Assembly (NCBI RefSeq): GCF_003602095.1
Contig: NZ_RAHH01000003.1
Location: 186,001 to 250,000 of the forward strand
Reading direction: 5' to 3'
Length of the DNA stretch: 64,000 bases
Origin: Rahnella woolbedingensis
GTDB taxonomy: Bacteria > Pseudomonadota > Gammaproteobacteria > Enterobacterales > Enterobacteriaceae
Shown: piece after piece, positions 52,173 through 63,881 of the stretch
Layout: the number at the start of each line of letters is the position of its first letter
How positions within the stretch are numbered: the first letter of the stretch is position 1
Notes under the pieces: model-generated
Told to the model about the DNA's origin: nothing
What the model saw: the letters and a program-made list of their open reading frames with translations, nothing else
Databases searched by the model: none
Made by a program: the position numbers and the translations under genes

Positions 52173-52209
52173 TTTGCCAGAGGTCCACAACATATAGCGC
52201 TCTGGCAAA
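52173..52209. repeat. Inverted repeat in the pflA leader
   Basis: TTTGCCAGAG (52173-52182) and CTCTGGCAAA (52200-52209) are perfect 10-bp arms around 17 bases. A second short hairpin, ACTGTC/GACAGT, lies at 52214-52230. Function unknown; both lie between the pflB terminator and pflA. Confidence 0.5.
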
Positions 52210-52233
52210 ACAGACTGTCGTAAAGACAGTGCA

Positions 52234-52241
52234 GGGCAGGG
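52234..52241 (+). other. KOPS-type octamer
   Basis: GGGCAGGG on the + strand in the pflB-pflA gap; matches GGGNAGGG. Confidence 0.4.
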
Positions 52242-52251
52242 AAGATGAAAC

Positions 52252-52276
52252 AAAGGCTCCACGGTGTGGAGCCTTT
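52252..52276 (-). terminator. Intrinsic terminator of pflB
   Basis: AAAGGCTCCAC (52252-52262) and GTGGAGCCTTT (52266-52276) form a perfect 11-bp stem with a 3-base loop. T tracts lie on both sides. Confidence 0.85.
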
Positions 52277-52305
52277 TTATCAGACCAGATTACAAGGCTG
52301 AATTA

Positions 52306-54588
<2,283 letters not shown>

Positions 54589-54663
54589 TTTGCACCTACC
54601 TTCTAATTTGGATTTCTTTAAAAATCACGTGTAAAACTGTCGTAACAAGAGTGCCACGCTGTA

Positions 54664-55521
54664 TCAGTGGTGTTTCTCATCGCGAAGATATATGACCCAG
54701 TAAGTTAACCCTACCAGCAAACCTCCCCCGATGATGTTACCTATGGTCACAGGGATGAGATTGTCGATGATAAAGTTAGAGACGTTGAGTTCTGCGAATT
54801 GTGCCGTAGTTGTGCCGACTGCCTGCCAGAATTCTGGCGTCGCAAAATTCTTCACTACGATGCCTAAAGGGATCATGAACATGTTGGCAATGCTGTGCTC
54901 GAAACCGCTGGCAACAAACATCGCGACCGGTAATACCATGGCGAACATTTTGTCCATCAGGCTGCGGCCGGAATAACTCATCCAGACCGCCAGGCAAACC
55001 ATCAGGTTCGCGAGGATCCCCAGACACACGGCTTCAACAAAGGTGTGATGCATTTTATGGTCAGCGGTTTGCAGGACATTAAGCCCCCACAAGCCATTAT
55101 CGGCCATGTATTCACCCGAGAACCAAATCAGCGCCACAAAGAACAGGCATCCGAACAGGTTACCAATATAGACATTGAGCCAGTTGCGTGCCAGTTGCCC
55201 CCAGGTAATACGCCCGCTGGCTTTAGCGATAACAATAAGCACAGTGGAAGTAAACAGGTCTGCACCGCACACGACAACCAGCATTAAACCCAGTGAGAAG
55301 CAGATGCCCCCGACGAGTTTAGCGAGCCCATAAGGCACGGTTCCGGTGCCTGTGGTGGCAGTGATATAAAAAGCAAAGGCGATGGAAATAAAGACGCCAG
55401 CAGTAATGGCTAAAAAGAATGTTTTTAACGGCTGTTTGGTGGCTTTATAAACGCCGGCATCTTCAGCAACTTTTGCTGTAGCGGCGGGTAAAATCAGATC
55501 GAAGGGGTTGTCAGCTTTCAC
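54664..55521 (-). CDS. focA: Formate channel FocA
   Basis: A 285-residue pentameric channel of the formate-nitrite transporter family with six helices. Family features are LVGGICFSLGLMLVVVCGAD-like residues in helix 2-3 and NLFGCLFF with the later HxxxNM region (FEHSIANMFMIPLG). It moves formate across the inner membrane and interacts with PflB. It is the first gene of focA-pflB under an FNR-type promoter. Confidence 0.97.
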   Translation of the reverse strand: MKADNPFDLILPAATAKVAEDAGVYKATKQPLKTFFLAITAGVFISIAFAFYITATTGTGTVPYGLAKLVGGICFSLGLMLVVVCGADLFTSTVLIVIAKASGRITWGQLARNWLNVYIGNLFGCLFFVALIWFSGEYMADNGLWGLNVLQTADHKMHHTFVEAVCLGILANLMVCLAVWMSYSGRSLMDKMFAMVLPVAMFVASGFEHSIANMFMIPLGIVVKNFATPEFWQAVGTTTAQFAELNVSNFIIDNLIPVTIGNIIGGGLLVGLTYWVIYLRDEKHH

Positions 55522-55553
55522 ATTAACTCTCTTATTCAGGGCTATGTACTGCG

Positions 55554-55602
55554 CAACGAGATACTAGCAAAGCAGTATAACGTAAAAATTGACGTGGATC
55601 AT
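55554..55602 (-). promoter_or_regulatory. Class II FNR promoter of focA-pflB
   Basis: On the leftward strand ATGAT CCAC GTCAA (55602-55589) matches the FNR palindrome in eight of ten positions. A TAGTAT -10 lies at 55566-55561. This predicts a start at 55554 and puts the FNR centre exactly at -41.5. The 5' leader would be 32 nt. Confidence 0.7.
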
Positions 55603-55955
55603 ACGAGGCGATTTTTGGTGGTTTTCAAACTACTACTGAAGAGGTGGTTTTACGGCTAACTATTTGAAATATAACCTATAAAAACATTTTAATTTTTACA
55701 AATAAAGTTGAGGATTCGCAAGGTTTTTTTCACCTGCGGGTAAATAATAAGGCTTCAATGTTAATTAATATCATCAATTTTAGTTTGTAAATTTCACTTT
55801 GTTTTAACGCATAAAAATAAGTGTCATATTTTGGTCTTAAAAACGACACACGGACATTATTTCGCGCGAAATTACACGTCATTTTAATGGCTGAGTCAAA
55901 CCTTTGCGAATAAAGGGAGCAGCCTGAGCGCAGATCTTCTTTTGAATGTATAAAC

Positions 55956-55984
55956 AAAAAAGCCAGCAGGAAATCCCGCTGGCT
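55956..55984 (-). terminator. Intrinsic terminator of ycaO
   Basis: AGCCAGC (55961-55967) and GCTGGCT (55978-55984) form the stem. The leftward strand then has six Ts. Confidence 0.82.
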
Positions 55985-56010
55985 TCAATCAATTCATCAC
56001 GTTTGTGTGA

Positions 56011-57774
56011 TTACGCTTTCGACCAGTGGCGACGTTTTGCGATCTGGAGTTTTTCGTATGCGCCAAGCAGCGCCTGATGGGCTGGCAATGCTTTAAGTTC
56101 AGGATCAACGGCAAACAGGCTGTGGAAACGAACTTCACCGCTGATAGCCGCAGAAGCATCTTCAACCGCTTTCTGGCCGTACATTTTCACGAACGCATTG
56201 TAGTACTGCGCGGGCTCGCGATCTTCTTCCAGAGACAGTTGCAGCAGCGTTTGCAGGCAACGGTAATAGTTGTTGCGCTCATCGGTGTATACAGACGAGT
56301 TGAACTCGTGCGCCCATTCAGCCCAGGTCAGAGCCTGATCCAAATCACCACCGGCCAGTGCCAGCATCGATTTCAGTTCACCGACACGCAGCGTATACCA
56401 GCCGTTGTCTTTGCCGCTGGCAATGCCCAGCAGTTCACGCACGCGGGTAAAATCATCCAGACCTTCATCATCGAGCTGAGTGATCATCTCCAGATACGTT
56501 TCTTTCGGCAGGTCGCTGTCCGGCAACGCCAGCAGTTGATCACGCAGATGCGCGCCCATGCTGTTGTTCGCCAGCAGCAAATCTTCCGCAGGATAAATGT
56601 CGGACATACCCGGGACGATAATGCGGCAGGCATACACGTCCAGATGTTCGTAATCGGCGATATACACTTGTGCATCTTCTTTATCGAAGATAGCCATCAG
56701 GGTTGCGAATTCTTCTTCGGTGGTGCCGCTGAAGCTCCAGTCTGCAAACGGATAGTCTGCGTCCTGCTTGAACATGTCCCAGGAAATCAGACCGCTGGAA
56801 TCGATGAAGTGGGTTTCCAGATTGGCGTGCTCGGCCACTTCTTCATCATCGAAAGTCGGTGCAGTAAAGACGTCCAGATCTTTCAGGCTGCGGCCTTGCA
56901 GCAGTTCGGTGACGGTACGCTCCAGTGCCACGCCGAAATCAGGATGTGCGCCAAAGGAAGCGAAACAAGTGCCGTTCGCCGGGTTGAACAGAACCACGCA
57001 AATAACCGGATAGTTACCGCCCAGAGAGGCGTCATAAGAAAGGATCGGGAAACCTTCTTCTTCCAGTTTAGCAATGGCTTCAACCACACCCGGATAGCGC
57101 GCCAGAACGTCAGCAGGAATTTCAGGCAGACTGATGGATTCAGCAATGATGCGGTTTTTAACGTAACGCTCGAAGACTTCTGACAGCCCCTGAACGCGCG
57201 CTTCATTCGCGGTGTTACCGGCAGACATTCCGTTAGAAACGTACAGGTTACCGATGATGTTCATCGGAATGTAAACGGTTTGCAGATCTGACTGGCGGGT
57301 AAACGGCAGGGCGCAGATACCGCGTTCAGGATTGCCGGATTGCAGGTCAATCAGATCGCCGGCAACCAGTTCCTTATCAGCATCATAAAAAGCGTGCAGA
57401 CGTTCATCCAGAATGCCAGCTGGCAGGCTGTCATCTACCGGAAGAGGGAACCACTTCTCATTCGGATAATGGACAAAATCACCGTTGGCAATATCTTTGC
57501 CCAGATAGAAATCGGCAAAGAAATAGTTGGTCGACAGACGCTCAAAATATTCACCCAGAGCAGAAGCCAGAGCGGCTTTTTTGCTGGCGCCTTTACCGTT
57601 GGTGAAGCACAGCGGGCAGTCGCGGTCGCGAATATGCACTGACCAGACGTGGGGAACCGGGTTCAGCCACGAAGCTTCTTCGATATTAAAGCCGAGATCG
57701 GTGAGTTTTTGTTGGAAGCGGGAAATGGAGTCTTCCAGCGCCGCGTCTTTACCAGGAATAAAAGTTTGCGTCAT
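56011..57774 (-). CDS. ycaO: YcaO: ribosomal S12 methylthiotransfer accessory factor
   Basis: A 587-residue protein, the E. coli namesake of the YcaO superfamily of ATP-dependent cyclodehydratases. In E. coli it takes part in beta-methylthiolation of ribosomal protein S12 with RimO. The ATP-binding region includes KKAALASALGEYFERLS and ARVQGLSEVFERYVKNRI; the second half is a TPR-like C-terminal domain (LALAGGDLDQALTWAEWA). It lacks the proline-rich C terminus of azoline-forming members. The ATG at 57774 (MTQTFIPGKDAALEDSI) matches E. coli. It is next to focA as in E. coli, while ycaP is absent. Confidence 0.95.
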   Translation of the reverse strand: MTQTFIPGKDAALEDSISRFQQKLTDLGFNIEEASWLNPVPHVWSVHIRDRDCPLCFTNGKGASKKAALASALGEYFERLSTNYFFADFYLGKDIANGDFVHYPNEKWFPLPVDDSLPAGILDERLHAFYDADKELVAGDLIDLQSGNPERGICALPFTRQSDLQTVYIPMNIIGNLYVSNGMSAGNTANEARVQGLSEVFERYVKNRIIAESISLPEIPADVLARYPGVVEAIAKLEEEGFPILSYDASLGGNYPVICVVLFNPANGTCFASFGAHPDFGVALERTVTELLQGRSLKDLDVFTAPTFDDEEVAEHANLETHFIDSSGLISWDMFKQDADYPFADWSFSGTTEEEFATLMAIFDKEDAQVYIADYEHLDVYACRIIVPGMSDIYPAEDLLLANNSMGAHLRDQLLALPDSDLPKETYLEMITQLDDEGLDDFTRVRELLGIASGKDNGWYTLRVGELKSMLALAGGDLDQALTWAEWAHEFNSSVYTDERNNYYRCLQTLLQLSLEEDREPAQYYNAFVKMYGQKAVEDASAAISGEVRFHSLFAVDPELKALPAHQALLGAYEKLQIAKRRHWSKA

Positions 57775-58099
57775 TGAGTTCACTTTTGAGCGTGCTAAAA
57801 ACGCGCAATGATACGGGGTTTTGCGTATTAGCTCCATGTATTCGTGTTAAGAATGTAATCGTTGTGTGAACTCAAAGGCTTGAGTCAGGAGGTGCTGTGG
57901 TCACACGCGAATCCTGTCACTCTACGCACAGATTATTCCGCTAAATCAGCGTTAAAAGGAGGAAAGAACCTTGTGACGCAGATCTCAACGCGCTTTATCA
58001 GGTCGTGAGGAATAACCGTTGCAGATGGCTTGTTTCGAATGATAAAACCGGTAAATTAAAGGTAACTATGTGGCTGTCTCAGAGAAGTGGTGAGGGGAA
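57775..58099. other. Divergent promoter region ycaO / serC
   Basis: 325 bp without a gene. A possible serC promoter is TTGTTT (58030-58035) and TAAATT (58052-58057) at 16-bp spacing. A short inverted repeat, CTCAAAGGCTTGAG, lies around 57870-57883. In E. coli serC is controlled by Lrp and CRP; no site clear enough to claim was found. Confidence 0.4.
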
Positions 58100-59185
58100 A
58101 TGACTCAGGTTTATAATTTTAGTGCAGGTCCGGCAATGATCCCGGCTGAAGTGTTGCGTCGTGCGGAACAGGAACTTTGTAACTGGCACGGACTGGGTAC
58201 CTCGGTGATGGAAATCAGTCACCGCAGTAAGGAGTTTATCCAGGTTGCTGAAGAGTCCGAAAAGGATATCCGTGATCTGCTGAACATTCCCTCTAACTAT
58301 AAAGTGCTCTTTTGCCACGGCGGCGCACGCGCGCAATTTGCTGCGGTGCCCATGAACCTGCTGGGTGATAAGTCATCCGCCGATTACATTGATGGCGGTT
58401 ACTGGGCGCATAGCGCAGTCAACGAAGCCAGGAAATATTGCACCCCGAATGTGATTGATGTCACGACTACCGTTGACGGTAAGCGCGGGATTCTGCCAAT
58501 GAATGAATGGAAGCTGAATGCAGATTCCGCTTACGTTCATTACTGCCCTAATGAAACAATCGATGGTGTCGCTATCGATGAAATGCCTGATTTTGGTGAC
58601 AAAATCGTCGTGGCGGATTATTCATCTTGCATTCTTTCCCGCCCGATTGATGTCAGCCGCTTTGGCGTGATTTATGCTGGCGCACAGAAAAACATCGGTC
58701 CTGCTGGCCTGACCCTGGTTATCGTTCGTGAAGACCTGTTGGGTAAAGCGCGTACTGAGTTGCCTTCTATTCTCGACTATACCGTTCTGGCTGAGAACGA
58801 CTCCATGTTCAATACCCCGCCGACTTTCGCATGGTATTTATCTGGCATGGTATTCAAATGGCTGAAAGAACAGGGCGGGTTGCGTGAAATGGAAAAACGT
58901 AACCGTGCAAAAGCCGAACTCCTGTATGGTGCCATCGACCACACCGGTTTCTATCGTAACCCGGTAGCGGCGGCAAACCGTTCGTGGATGAACGTTCCTT
59001 TCCAAATGGCGGATGCTTCTCTGGACAAACTGTTCCTCGATCAGGCGCAGGAAGCCGGTCTGCATGCATTAAAAGGCCACCGTGTGGCTGGTGGTATGCG
59101 CGCATCTATTTATAATGCGATGCCGATTGAAGGCGTTAAAGCACTGACCGACTTCATGGCGGAGTTCGAAAAACGTCACGGCTAA
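58100..59185 (+). CDS. serC: Phosphoserine/phosphohydroxythreonine aminotransferase
   Basis: A 361-residue PLP aminotransferase of class IV/V. It makes 3-phosphoserine for serine biosynthesis and 4-phosphohydroxythreonine for PLP biosynthesis. The N terminus [12 protein letters not shown] and the PLP lysine in [13 protein letters not shown] are diagnostic. GAGGGG precedes the ATG. It forms the classical mixed-function serC-aroA operon with an attenuating hairpin in between. Confidence 0.97.
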   Translation: MTQVYNFSAGPAMIPAEVLRRAEQELCNWHGLGTSVMEISHRSKEFIQVAEESEKDIRDLLNIPSNYKVLFCHGGARAQFAAVPMNLLGDKSSADYIDGGYWAHSAVNEARKYCTPNVIDVTTTVDGKRGILPMNEWKLNADSAYVHYCPNETIDGVAIDEMPDFGDKIVVADYSSCILSRPIDVSRFGVIYAGAQKNIGPAGLTLVIVREDLLGKARTELPSILDYTVLAENDSMFNTPPTFAWYLSGMVFKWLKEQGGLREMEKRNRAKAELLYGAIDHTGFYRNPVAAANRSWMNVPFQMADASLDKLFLDQAQEAGLHALKGHRVAGGMRASIYNAMPIEGVKALTDFMAEFEKRHG

Positions 59186-59231
59186 GTGTGCTGGCTTTCG
59201 GGCCCGCAGAATGCTTAAGTAAGTAGCCTTA

Positions 59232-59265
59232 AAAATGACCCCGGCTCAATGTCCGGGGTCATTTT
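59232..59265 (+). terminator. Hairpin between serC and aroA
   Basis: A 13-bp perfect stem (59232-59244 with 59253-59265) ends in TTTT and lies directly before aroA. It would end most serC transcripts and let a fraction reach aroA. Similar partial termination is known for serC-aroA in enterobacteria. Confidence 0.8.
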
Positions 59266-59289
59266 ATGAAAAGAAGAATTGGAGAAAGA

Positions 59290-60573
59290 GTGGAATCCCT
59301 GACATTACAACCCGTTGCGCTGGTAAACGGCAGCATCAATTTACCCGGCTCAAAAAGTGTTTCTAACCGTGCGCTTTTGCTGGCTGCTTTTGCACAGGGC
59401 ACTACCCGCCTGACTAATCTGCTCGACAGCGACGACGTGCGTCATATGCTTAATGCGCTGACTCAGCTGGGTGTAACGCACCGCTTATCGGCAAATCGCA
59501 CTGAATGCGAAATTGATGGTCTGGGCACGGCTTTTTCCAATGCTAAAGGTCTGGAACTGTTCCTGGGTAACGCTGGCACCGCAATGCGTCCGCTGGCCGC
59601 TGCATTATGTCTGGGTGCGCAGGATGTCGTGCTGACTGGCGAGCCGCGGATGAAAGAGCGTCCCATTGGCCATCTGGTCGATGCACTTCGTCAGGGCGGT
59701 GCGCAGATTGATTATCTGGAGCAGGAAAATTATCCGCCACTGCGTTTACGCGGTGGATTTAGCGGTGGTGACGTCAGTGTTGATGGCAGCGTTTCCAGCC
59801 AGTTCCTGACTGCGCTGTTGATGACAGCTCCGCTGGCAGACAACGACACCACCATTCAGATAAAAGGTGAGCTGGTTTCCAAACCTTATATCGATATCAC
59901 CCTGAACCTGATGAAAACTTTTGGTATCGAAGTGGAAAACCACCAGTATCAGAAATTCAGCATCAAAGGGCGTCAGCAATATGTGTCCCCGGGTTCTTAT
60001 CTGGTCGAAGGCGATGCATCTTCTGCATCTTATTTCCTCGCAGCTGCCGCGATCAAAGGTGGTACCGTTCGTGTGACAGGTATCGGCAAAAACAGCATGC
60101 AGGGCGATATTCGTTTTGCAGACGTGCTGGAAAAAATGGGCGCAACCATTCACTGGGCGGACGATTACATTGAATGTACCCGTGGTGAGCTGAAAGGTAT
60201 CGATATGGACATGAACCATATTCCTGATGCTGCGATGACCATTGCTACCGCTGCATTGTTTGCCGAAGGCCCGACGACCCTGCGTAATATTTATAACTGG
60301 CGTGTCAAAGAAACCGACCGTCTGGCGGCGATGGCGATTGAACTGCGTAAAGTTGGCGCGACGGTGGAAGAGGGCGAAGATTATATTCGCGTTGAACCGC
60401 CAAAGACTCTAAAGTTTGCCGAGATCGGAACCTATAATGATCACCGCATGGCGATGTGTTTCTCGCTGGTAGCGTTGTCAGATACGCCGGTGACTATTCT
60501 TGATCCAAAATGCACAGCGAAAACATTCCCGGACTATTTTGACCGTCTGGCGGGAATCAGCACTCTGGCATAG
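59290..60573 (+). CDS. aroA: 3-phosphoshikimate 1-carboxyvinyltransferase (EPSP synthase)
   Basis: A 427-residue enzyme of the shikimate pathway, joining shikimate-3-phosphate and PEP. It is a class I EPSP synthase: Lys22 in [10 protein letters not shown], Gly96, Thr97 and Pro101 in [13 protein letters not shown], and the [14 protein letters not shown] end. This combination is that of the glyphosate-sensitive enzyme. The start is GTG at 59290 with GGAG at 59281-59284, giving MESLTLQP as in E. coli; an ATG at 59266 in the hairpin tail is less likely. In E. coli ycaL follows; here it is cmk. Confidence 0.96.
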   Translation: MESLTLQPVALVNGSINLPGSKSVSNRALLLAAFAQGTTRLTNLLDSDDVRHMLNALTQLGVTHRLSANRTECEIDGLGTAFSNAKGLELFLGNAGTAMRPLAAALCLGAQDVVLTGEPRMKERPIGHLVDALRQGGAQIDYLEQENYPPLRLRGGFSGGDVSVDGSVSSQFLTALLMTAPLADNDTTIQIKGELVSKPYIDITLNLMKTFGIEVENHQYQKFSIKGRQQYVSPGSYLVEGDASSASYFLAAAAIKGGTVRVTGIGKNSMQGDIRFADVLEKMGATIHWADDYIECTRGELKGIDMDMNHIPDAAMTIATAALFAEGPTTLRNIYNWRVKETDRLAAMAIELRKVGATVEEGEDYIRVEPPKTLKFAEIGTYNDHRMAMCFSLVALSDTPVTILDPKCTAKTFPDYFDRLAGISTLA

Positions 60574-60599
60574 TCTTTGGCTGTGAATGCCACTGAACG

Positions 60600-60630
60600 A
60601 ACGGACATCACAAGATGTCCGTTTTTGTTT
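60600..60630 (+). terminator. Intrinsic terminator of aroA
   Basis: ACGGACATC (60600-60608) and GATGTCCGT (60613-60621) form a 9-bp stem with an ACAA loop, followed by TTTTGTTTT. Confidence 0.92.
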
Positions 60631-60769
60631 TAAGGCTCAGAACCGTCCGCTTTTTAGGCAACTGAAAAATGTGGGGTAACAGTTGTCGTAAAGGCAGCGT
60701 ATAATGCCGCTCCTGAATTAGTCGTCGAAGACTAATGAAGCGGGTATACCCCACCGAAAGGAGACAAAA

Positions 60770-61468
60770 ATGACGGCTTTCGCCCCGGTAATCACCGTTG
60801 ATGGGCCAAGTGGTGCAGGTAAAGGTACGTTGTGTAAAGCGCTGGCAGAAGCCTTTAACTGGCATCTGCTCGATTCCGGCGCGATTTACCGCGTACTGGC
60901 GCTGGCGGCTTTACATCACCAGGTTGATATTGTCTCAGAAGAGGCGCTCGTTCCGCTTGCCGCACATCTGGATGTTCGTTTTGTGGCTCAGGATGGGCAG
61001 TTACACGTTATTTTAGAAGGTGAGGATGTTACCAACGAAATCCGCACCGAAACGGTAGGGAATACTGCGTCACAGGCGGCGGCATTTCCCCGCGTTCGTG
61101 AAGCATTACTGCGCCGGCAGCGTGCATTTCGCGATACACCGGGCCTGATTGCCGATGGTCGTGACATGGGCACGGTGGTGTTCCCTGATGCACCTGTAAA
61201 GATATTTCTGGATGCCAGTTCCGAAGAGCGTGCAAACAGAAGAATGCTACAGTTGCAGGAAAAAGGCTTTAGTGTTAACTTTGAACGGCTTTTAGCCGAG
61301 ATCAAAGAACGTGATGATCGTGATCGTAACAGATCTATTGCGCCTTTAGTGGCTGCTTCTGATGCGTTATTGCTGGATTCAACCAGCATGTCCATCGACG
61401 AAGTCATCGAAAAAGCGCTGGCTTATGCCACAGAAATTCTAGGATTGCCGCAAAAACAAACCCGGTAA
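60770..61468 (+). CDS. cmk: Cytidylate kinase
   Basis: A 232-residue CMP/dCMP kinase. The P-loop is GPSGAGKGT, the CMP-binding region includes LDSGAIYR, and [20 protein letters not shown] and the lid [12 protein letters not shown] follow. AAAGGAGA lies eight bases before the ATG. It precedes rpsA, as in E. coli, and promoters of rpsA usually lie in its 3' end. Confidence 0.97.
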   Translation: MTAFAPVITVDGPSGAGKGTLCKALAEAFNWHLLDSGAIYRVLALAALHHQVDIVSEEALVPLAAHLDVRFVAQDGQLHVILEGEDVTNEIRTETVGNTASQAAAFPRVREALLRRQRAFRDTPGLIADGRDMGTVVFPDAPVKIFLDASSEERANRRMLQLQEKGFSVNFERLLAEIKERDDRDRNRSIAPLVAASDALLLDSTSMSIDEVIEKALAYATEILGLPQKQTR

Positions 61469-61529
61469 TCGAGCCGTAATCTGGTGCTGAAGAATATTCA
61501 GTGCCAGTTTTGGCTATAGTTTTTTTTAA

Positions 61530-61624
61530 CCTCGCCGCAAGGATCTGTAGCGGGGCATTTGAAACAACCCCATCCAGCAGGAAGCCAGATGGACGTTAAA
61601 CTTAAGAACCTAAAGATTATCAAC
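61530..61624 (+). promoter_or_regulatory. Structured rpsA leader lacking a Shine-Dalgarno sequence
   Basis: No AGGAG-type motif occurs in the 20 bases before the rpsA ATG, which are A/T-rich. Short stems lie upstream: CCGC/GCGG (61534-61552) and CCATC/GATGG (61570-61592). The E. coli rpsA leader has the same character: stem-loops with unpaired A/U regions replace the Shine-Dalgarno element and mediate repression by free S1. Confidence 0.55.
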
Positions 61625-63298
61625 ATGACTGAATCTTTTGCTCAACTCTTTGAAGAATCCTTAAAAACAATCGAAACCCGTCCTGGTTCCATCGTTCGTG
61701 GTGTTGTTGTGTCAATCGACAAAGATATCGTACTGGTTGACGCCGGTCTGAAATCTGAGTCTGCAATCCCGGCAGAACAATTCAAAAACGCACAGGGCGA
61801 ACTGGAAATCCAGGTTGGCGACGAAGTTGATGTTGCGCTGGACGCTGTTGAAGACGGCTTCGGTGAAACTCTGCTGTCCCGTGAAAAAGCTAAACGTCAT
61901 GAAGCTTGGATCACGCTGGAAAAAGCTTACGAAGAATCTGCAACTGTTACCGGTGTTATCAACGGTAAAGTTAAAGGCGGTTTCACTGTTGAGCTGAACG
62001 GTATCCGTGCGTTCCTGCCAGGTTCACTGGTAGACGTTCGTCCTGTTCGCGACACGCTGCATCTCGAAGGCAAAGATCTTGAGTTCAAAGTCATCAAACT
62101 GGACCAGAAACGCAACAACGTTGTTGTTTCCCGTCGTGCAGTAATTGAGTCTGAGAACAGCGCAGAGCGCGATCAACTGCTGGAAAACCTGCAGGAAGGC
62201 ATGGAAGTTAAAGGTATCGTTAAGAACCTCACTGACTACGGTGCATTCGTTGATCTGGGTGGCGTTGACGGCCTGCTGCACATCACTGACATGGCTTGGA
62301 AACGTGTTAAACACCCAAGCGAAATCGTTAATGTTGGCGATGAAATCACTGTTAAAGTCCTTAAGTTCGACCGCGAACGTACCCGTGTGTCACTGGGTCT
62401 GAAACAGCTGGGCGAAGATCCTTGGGTCGCTATCGCTAAACGTTACCCAGAAGGTACTAAACTGACTGGTCGCGTTACTAACCTGACTGATTACGGCTGC
62501 TTCGTAGAAATCGAAGAAGGCGTTGAAGGTCTGGTTCACGTTTCTGAAATGGATTGGACTAACAAAAACATCCACCCATCTAAAGTTGTTAACGTGGGCG
62601 ATGTTGTTGAAGTTATGGTTCTGGATATCGACGAAGAACGTCGTCGTATCTCCCTGGGCCTGAAACAATGCAAAAACAACCCATGGCAGCAATTTGCAGA
62701 AACCCACAACAAGAACGACCGTGTTGAAGGTAAAATCAAGTCAATCACTGACTTCGGTATCTTCATTGGTCTGGACGGCGGCATCGACGGCCTGGTTCAC
62801 CTGTCTGACATCTCCTGGAACGTTGCAGGCGAAGAAGCAGTACGTGAATACAAGAAAGGCGACGAAATCGCAGCTGTGGTCCTGCAAGTTGACGCAGAAC
62901 GTGAGCGCATCTCCCTGGGCGTGAAACAACTGGCTGAAGATCCATTCAATAACTACCTGTCTGTTAACAAGAAAGGTACTATTGTTACTGGTAAAGTCAC
63001 AGCAGTTGACGCCAAAGGTGCTACAGTTGAATTAGCTGGCGGCGTAGAAGGTTACCTGCGCGCTTCAGAAGCTTCTCGCGACCGTATTGAAGACGCAACT
63101 CTGGTTCTGAGCGTTGGTGATGAAGTTGAAGCTAAATTCACCGGTGTTGATCGTAAGAACCGCGTAGTAAGCCTGTCCGTCCGTGCTAAGGACGAAGCAG
63201 ACGAGAAAGATGCAATCGCTGTTGTTAACAACAAACCAGACGAAAGCAACTTCTCTAACGCTATGGCTGAAGCGTTCAAAGCGGCAAAAGGCGAGTAA
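61625..63298 (+). CDS. rpsA: 30S ribosomal protein S1
   Basis: A 557-residue protein made of six S1 (OB-fold) repeats. The first two bind the ribosome and the last four bind RNA; repeats are easy to see as [35 protein letters not shown] and [11 protein letters not shown]. It brings mRNA to the 30S subunit. The ATG at 61625 ([13 protein letters not shown]) matches E. coli; the frame is open 22 codons further up, but that is the leader. Codon use is strongly biased. Confidence 0.98.
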   Translation: MTESFAQLFEESLKTIETRPGSIVRGVVVSIDKDIVLVDAGLKSESAIPAEQFKNAQGELEIQVGDEVDVALDAVEDGFGETLLSREKAKRHEAWITLEKAYEESATVTGVINGKVKGGFTVELNGIRAFLPGSLVDVRPVRDTLHLEGKDLEFKVIKLDQKRNNVVVSRRAVIESENSAERDQLLENLQEGMEVKGIVKNLTDYGAFVDLGGVDGLLHITDMAWKRVKHPSEIVNVGDEITVKVLKFDRERTRVSLGLKQLGEDPWVAIAKRYPEGTKLTGRVTNLTDYGCFVEIEEGVEGLVHVSEMDWTNKNIHPSKVVNVGDVVEVMVLDIDEERRRISLGLKQCKNNPWQQFAETHNKNDRVEGKIKSITDFGIFIGLDGGIDGLVHLSDISWNVAGEEAVREYKKGDEIAAVVLQVDAERERISLGVKQLAEDPFNNYLSVNKKGTIVTGKVTAVDAKGATVELAGGVEGYLRASEASRDRIEDATLVLSVGDEVEAKFTGVDRKNRVVSLSVRAKDEADEKDAIAVVNNKPDESNFSNAMAEAFKAAKGE

Positions 63299-63304
63299 TG
63301 ACGG

Positions 63305-63323
63305 GGGGCGGCTCTGTCGCCCC
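63305..63323 (+). repeat. GC-rich hairpin between rpsA and ihfB
   Basis: GGGGCG (63305-63310) and CGCCCC (63318-63323) form a 6-bp stem with no T tract. It may slow decay or partly block read-through from rpsA into ihfB. Confidence 0.45.
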
Positions 63324-63358
63324 GAAACGGTAGTTTAGCTGCAAAACTTGGAGGTACT

Positions 63359-63643
63359 ATGACCAAGTCTGAACTTATTGAAAGACTTGCTGGCCAGCAC
63401 TCTCATATCCCGGCGAAAGCTGTTGAGGATGCAGTGAAAGAGATGCTTGAGCATATGGCTGCAACCTTGGCTGATGGTGAACGCATCGAAATCCGTGGGT
63501 TTGGCAGTTTTTCTCTTCACTACCGTGCTCCGCGTGTTGGGCGCAACCCTAAAACGGGTGATAAAGTTGAGCTGGACGGCAAGTATGTCCCTCACTTTAA
63601 GCCAGGCAAAGAGTTGCGTGATCGCGCGAACATTTATGGCTAA
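63359..63643 (+). CDS. ihfB: Integration host factor subunit beta
   Basis: A 94-residue HU/IHF-family DNA-bending protein. The helix region [20 protein letters not shown] and the DNA-arm stretch [21 protein letters not shown] with Arg-Asn-Pro are diagnostic. It pairs with IHF-alpha encoded elsewhere. GGAGG lies five bases before the ATG. It follows rpsA by 60 bp. Confidence 0.98.
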   Translation: MTKSELIERLAGQHSHIPAKAVEDAVKEMLEHMAATLADGERIEIRGFGSFSLHYRAPRVGRNPKTGDKVELDGKYVPHFKPGKELRDRANIYG

Positions 63644-63685
63644 GGCTTTAGCCTGAACATAAATGTCTGCCTATAGCGAACGTAA

Positions 63686-63716
63686 ACGGTACCCTTCGGG
63701 GTGCCGTTTTTTTTTG
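63686..63716 (+). terminator. Intrinsic terminator of ihfB
   Basis: ACGGTACCC (63686-63694) pairs with GGGTGCCGT (63699-63707), with one G-T wobble, around a TTCG tetraloop, followed by a run of eight Ts. Confidence 0.93.
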
Positions 63717-63881
63717 CTCTTTTTGTCGATTCTTATCCCCTCAAACCCGGTCTCCTTTCGATATTTTGCGTAATGTCTCGCATTGACTCTCTCTTCTGCT
63801 TGTCCCTTTTTTGCCTGAAAATCATACTCCGCACCTGAAAGCGACCAAAGGGATTGGTGGTTAAACGTCAGGGAGCAAAAA

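Larger units (their letters stand above)
55522..56010. other. AT-rich regulatory region upstream of focA-pflB
   Basis: 489 bp without a credible gene. It contains the proximal FNR promoter (55554-55602) and the ycaO terminator (55956-55984). In E. coli this region carries several promoters and ArcA, IHF and NarL sites; the very AT-rich stretch 55620-55870 may hold such sites, but I cannot assign them. Oppositely, a 75-codon leftward frame at 55730-55957 lacks a ribosome-binding site. Confidence 0.5.

Noticed and set aside
55730-55957. 75-codon leftward frame upstream of focA
   Set aside because: AT-rich, no ribosome-binding site, no recognisable motif, and it lies in a known regulatory region.
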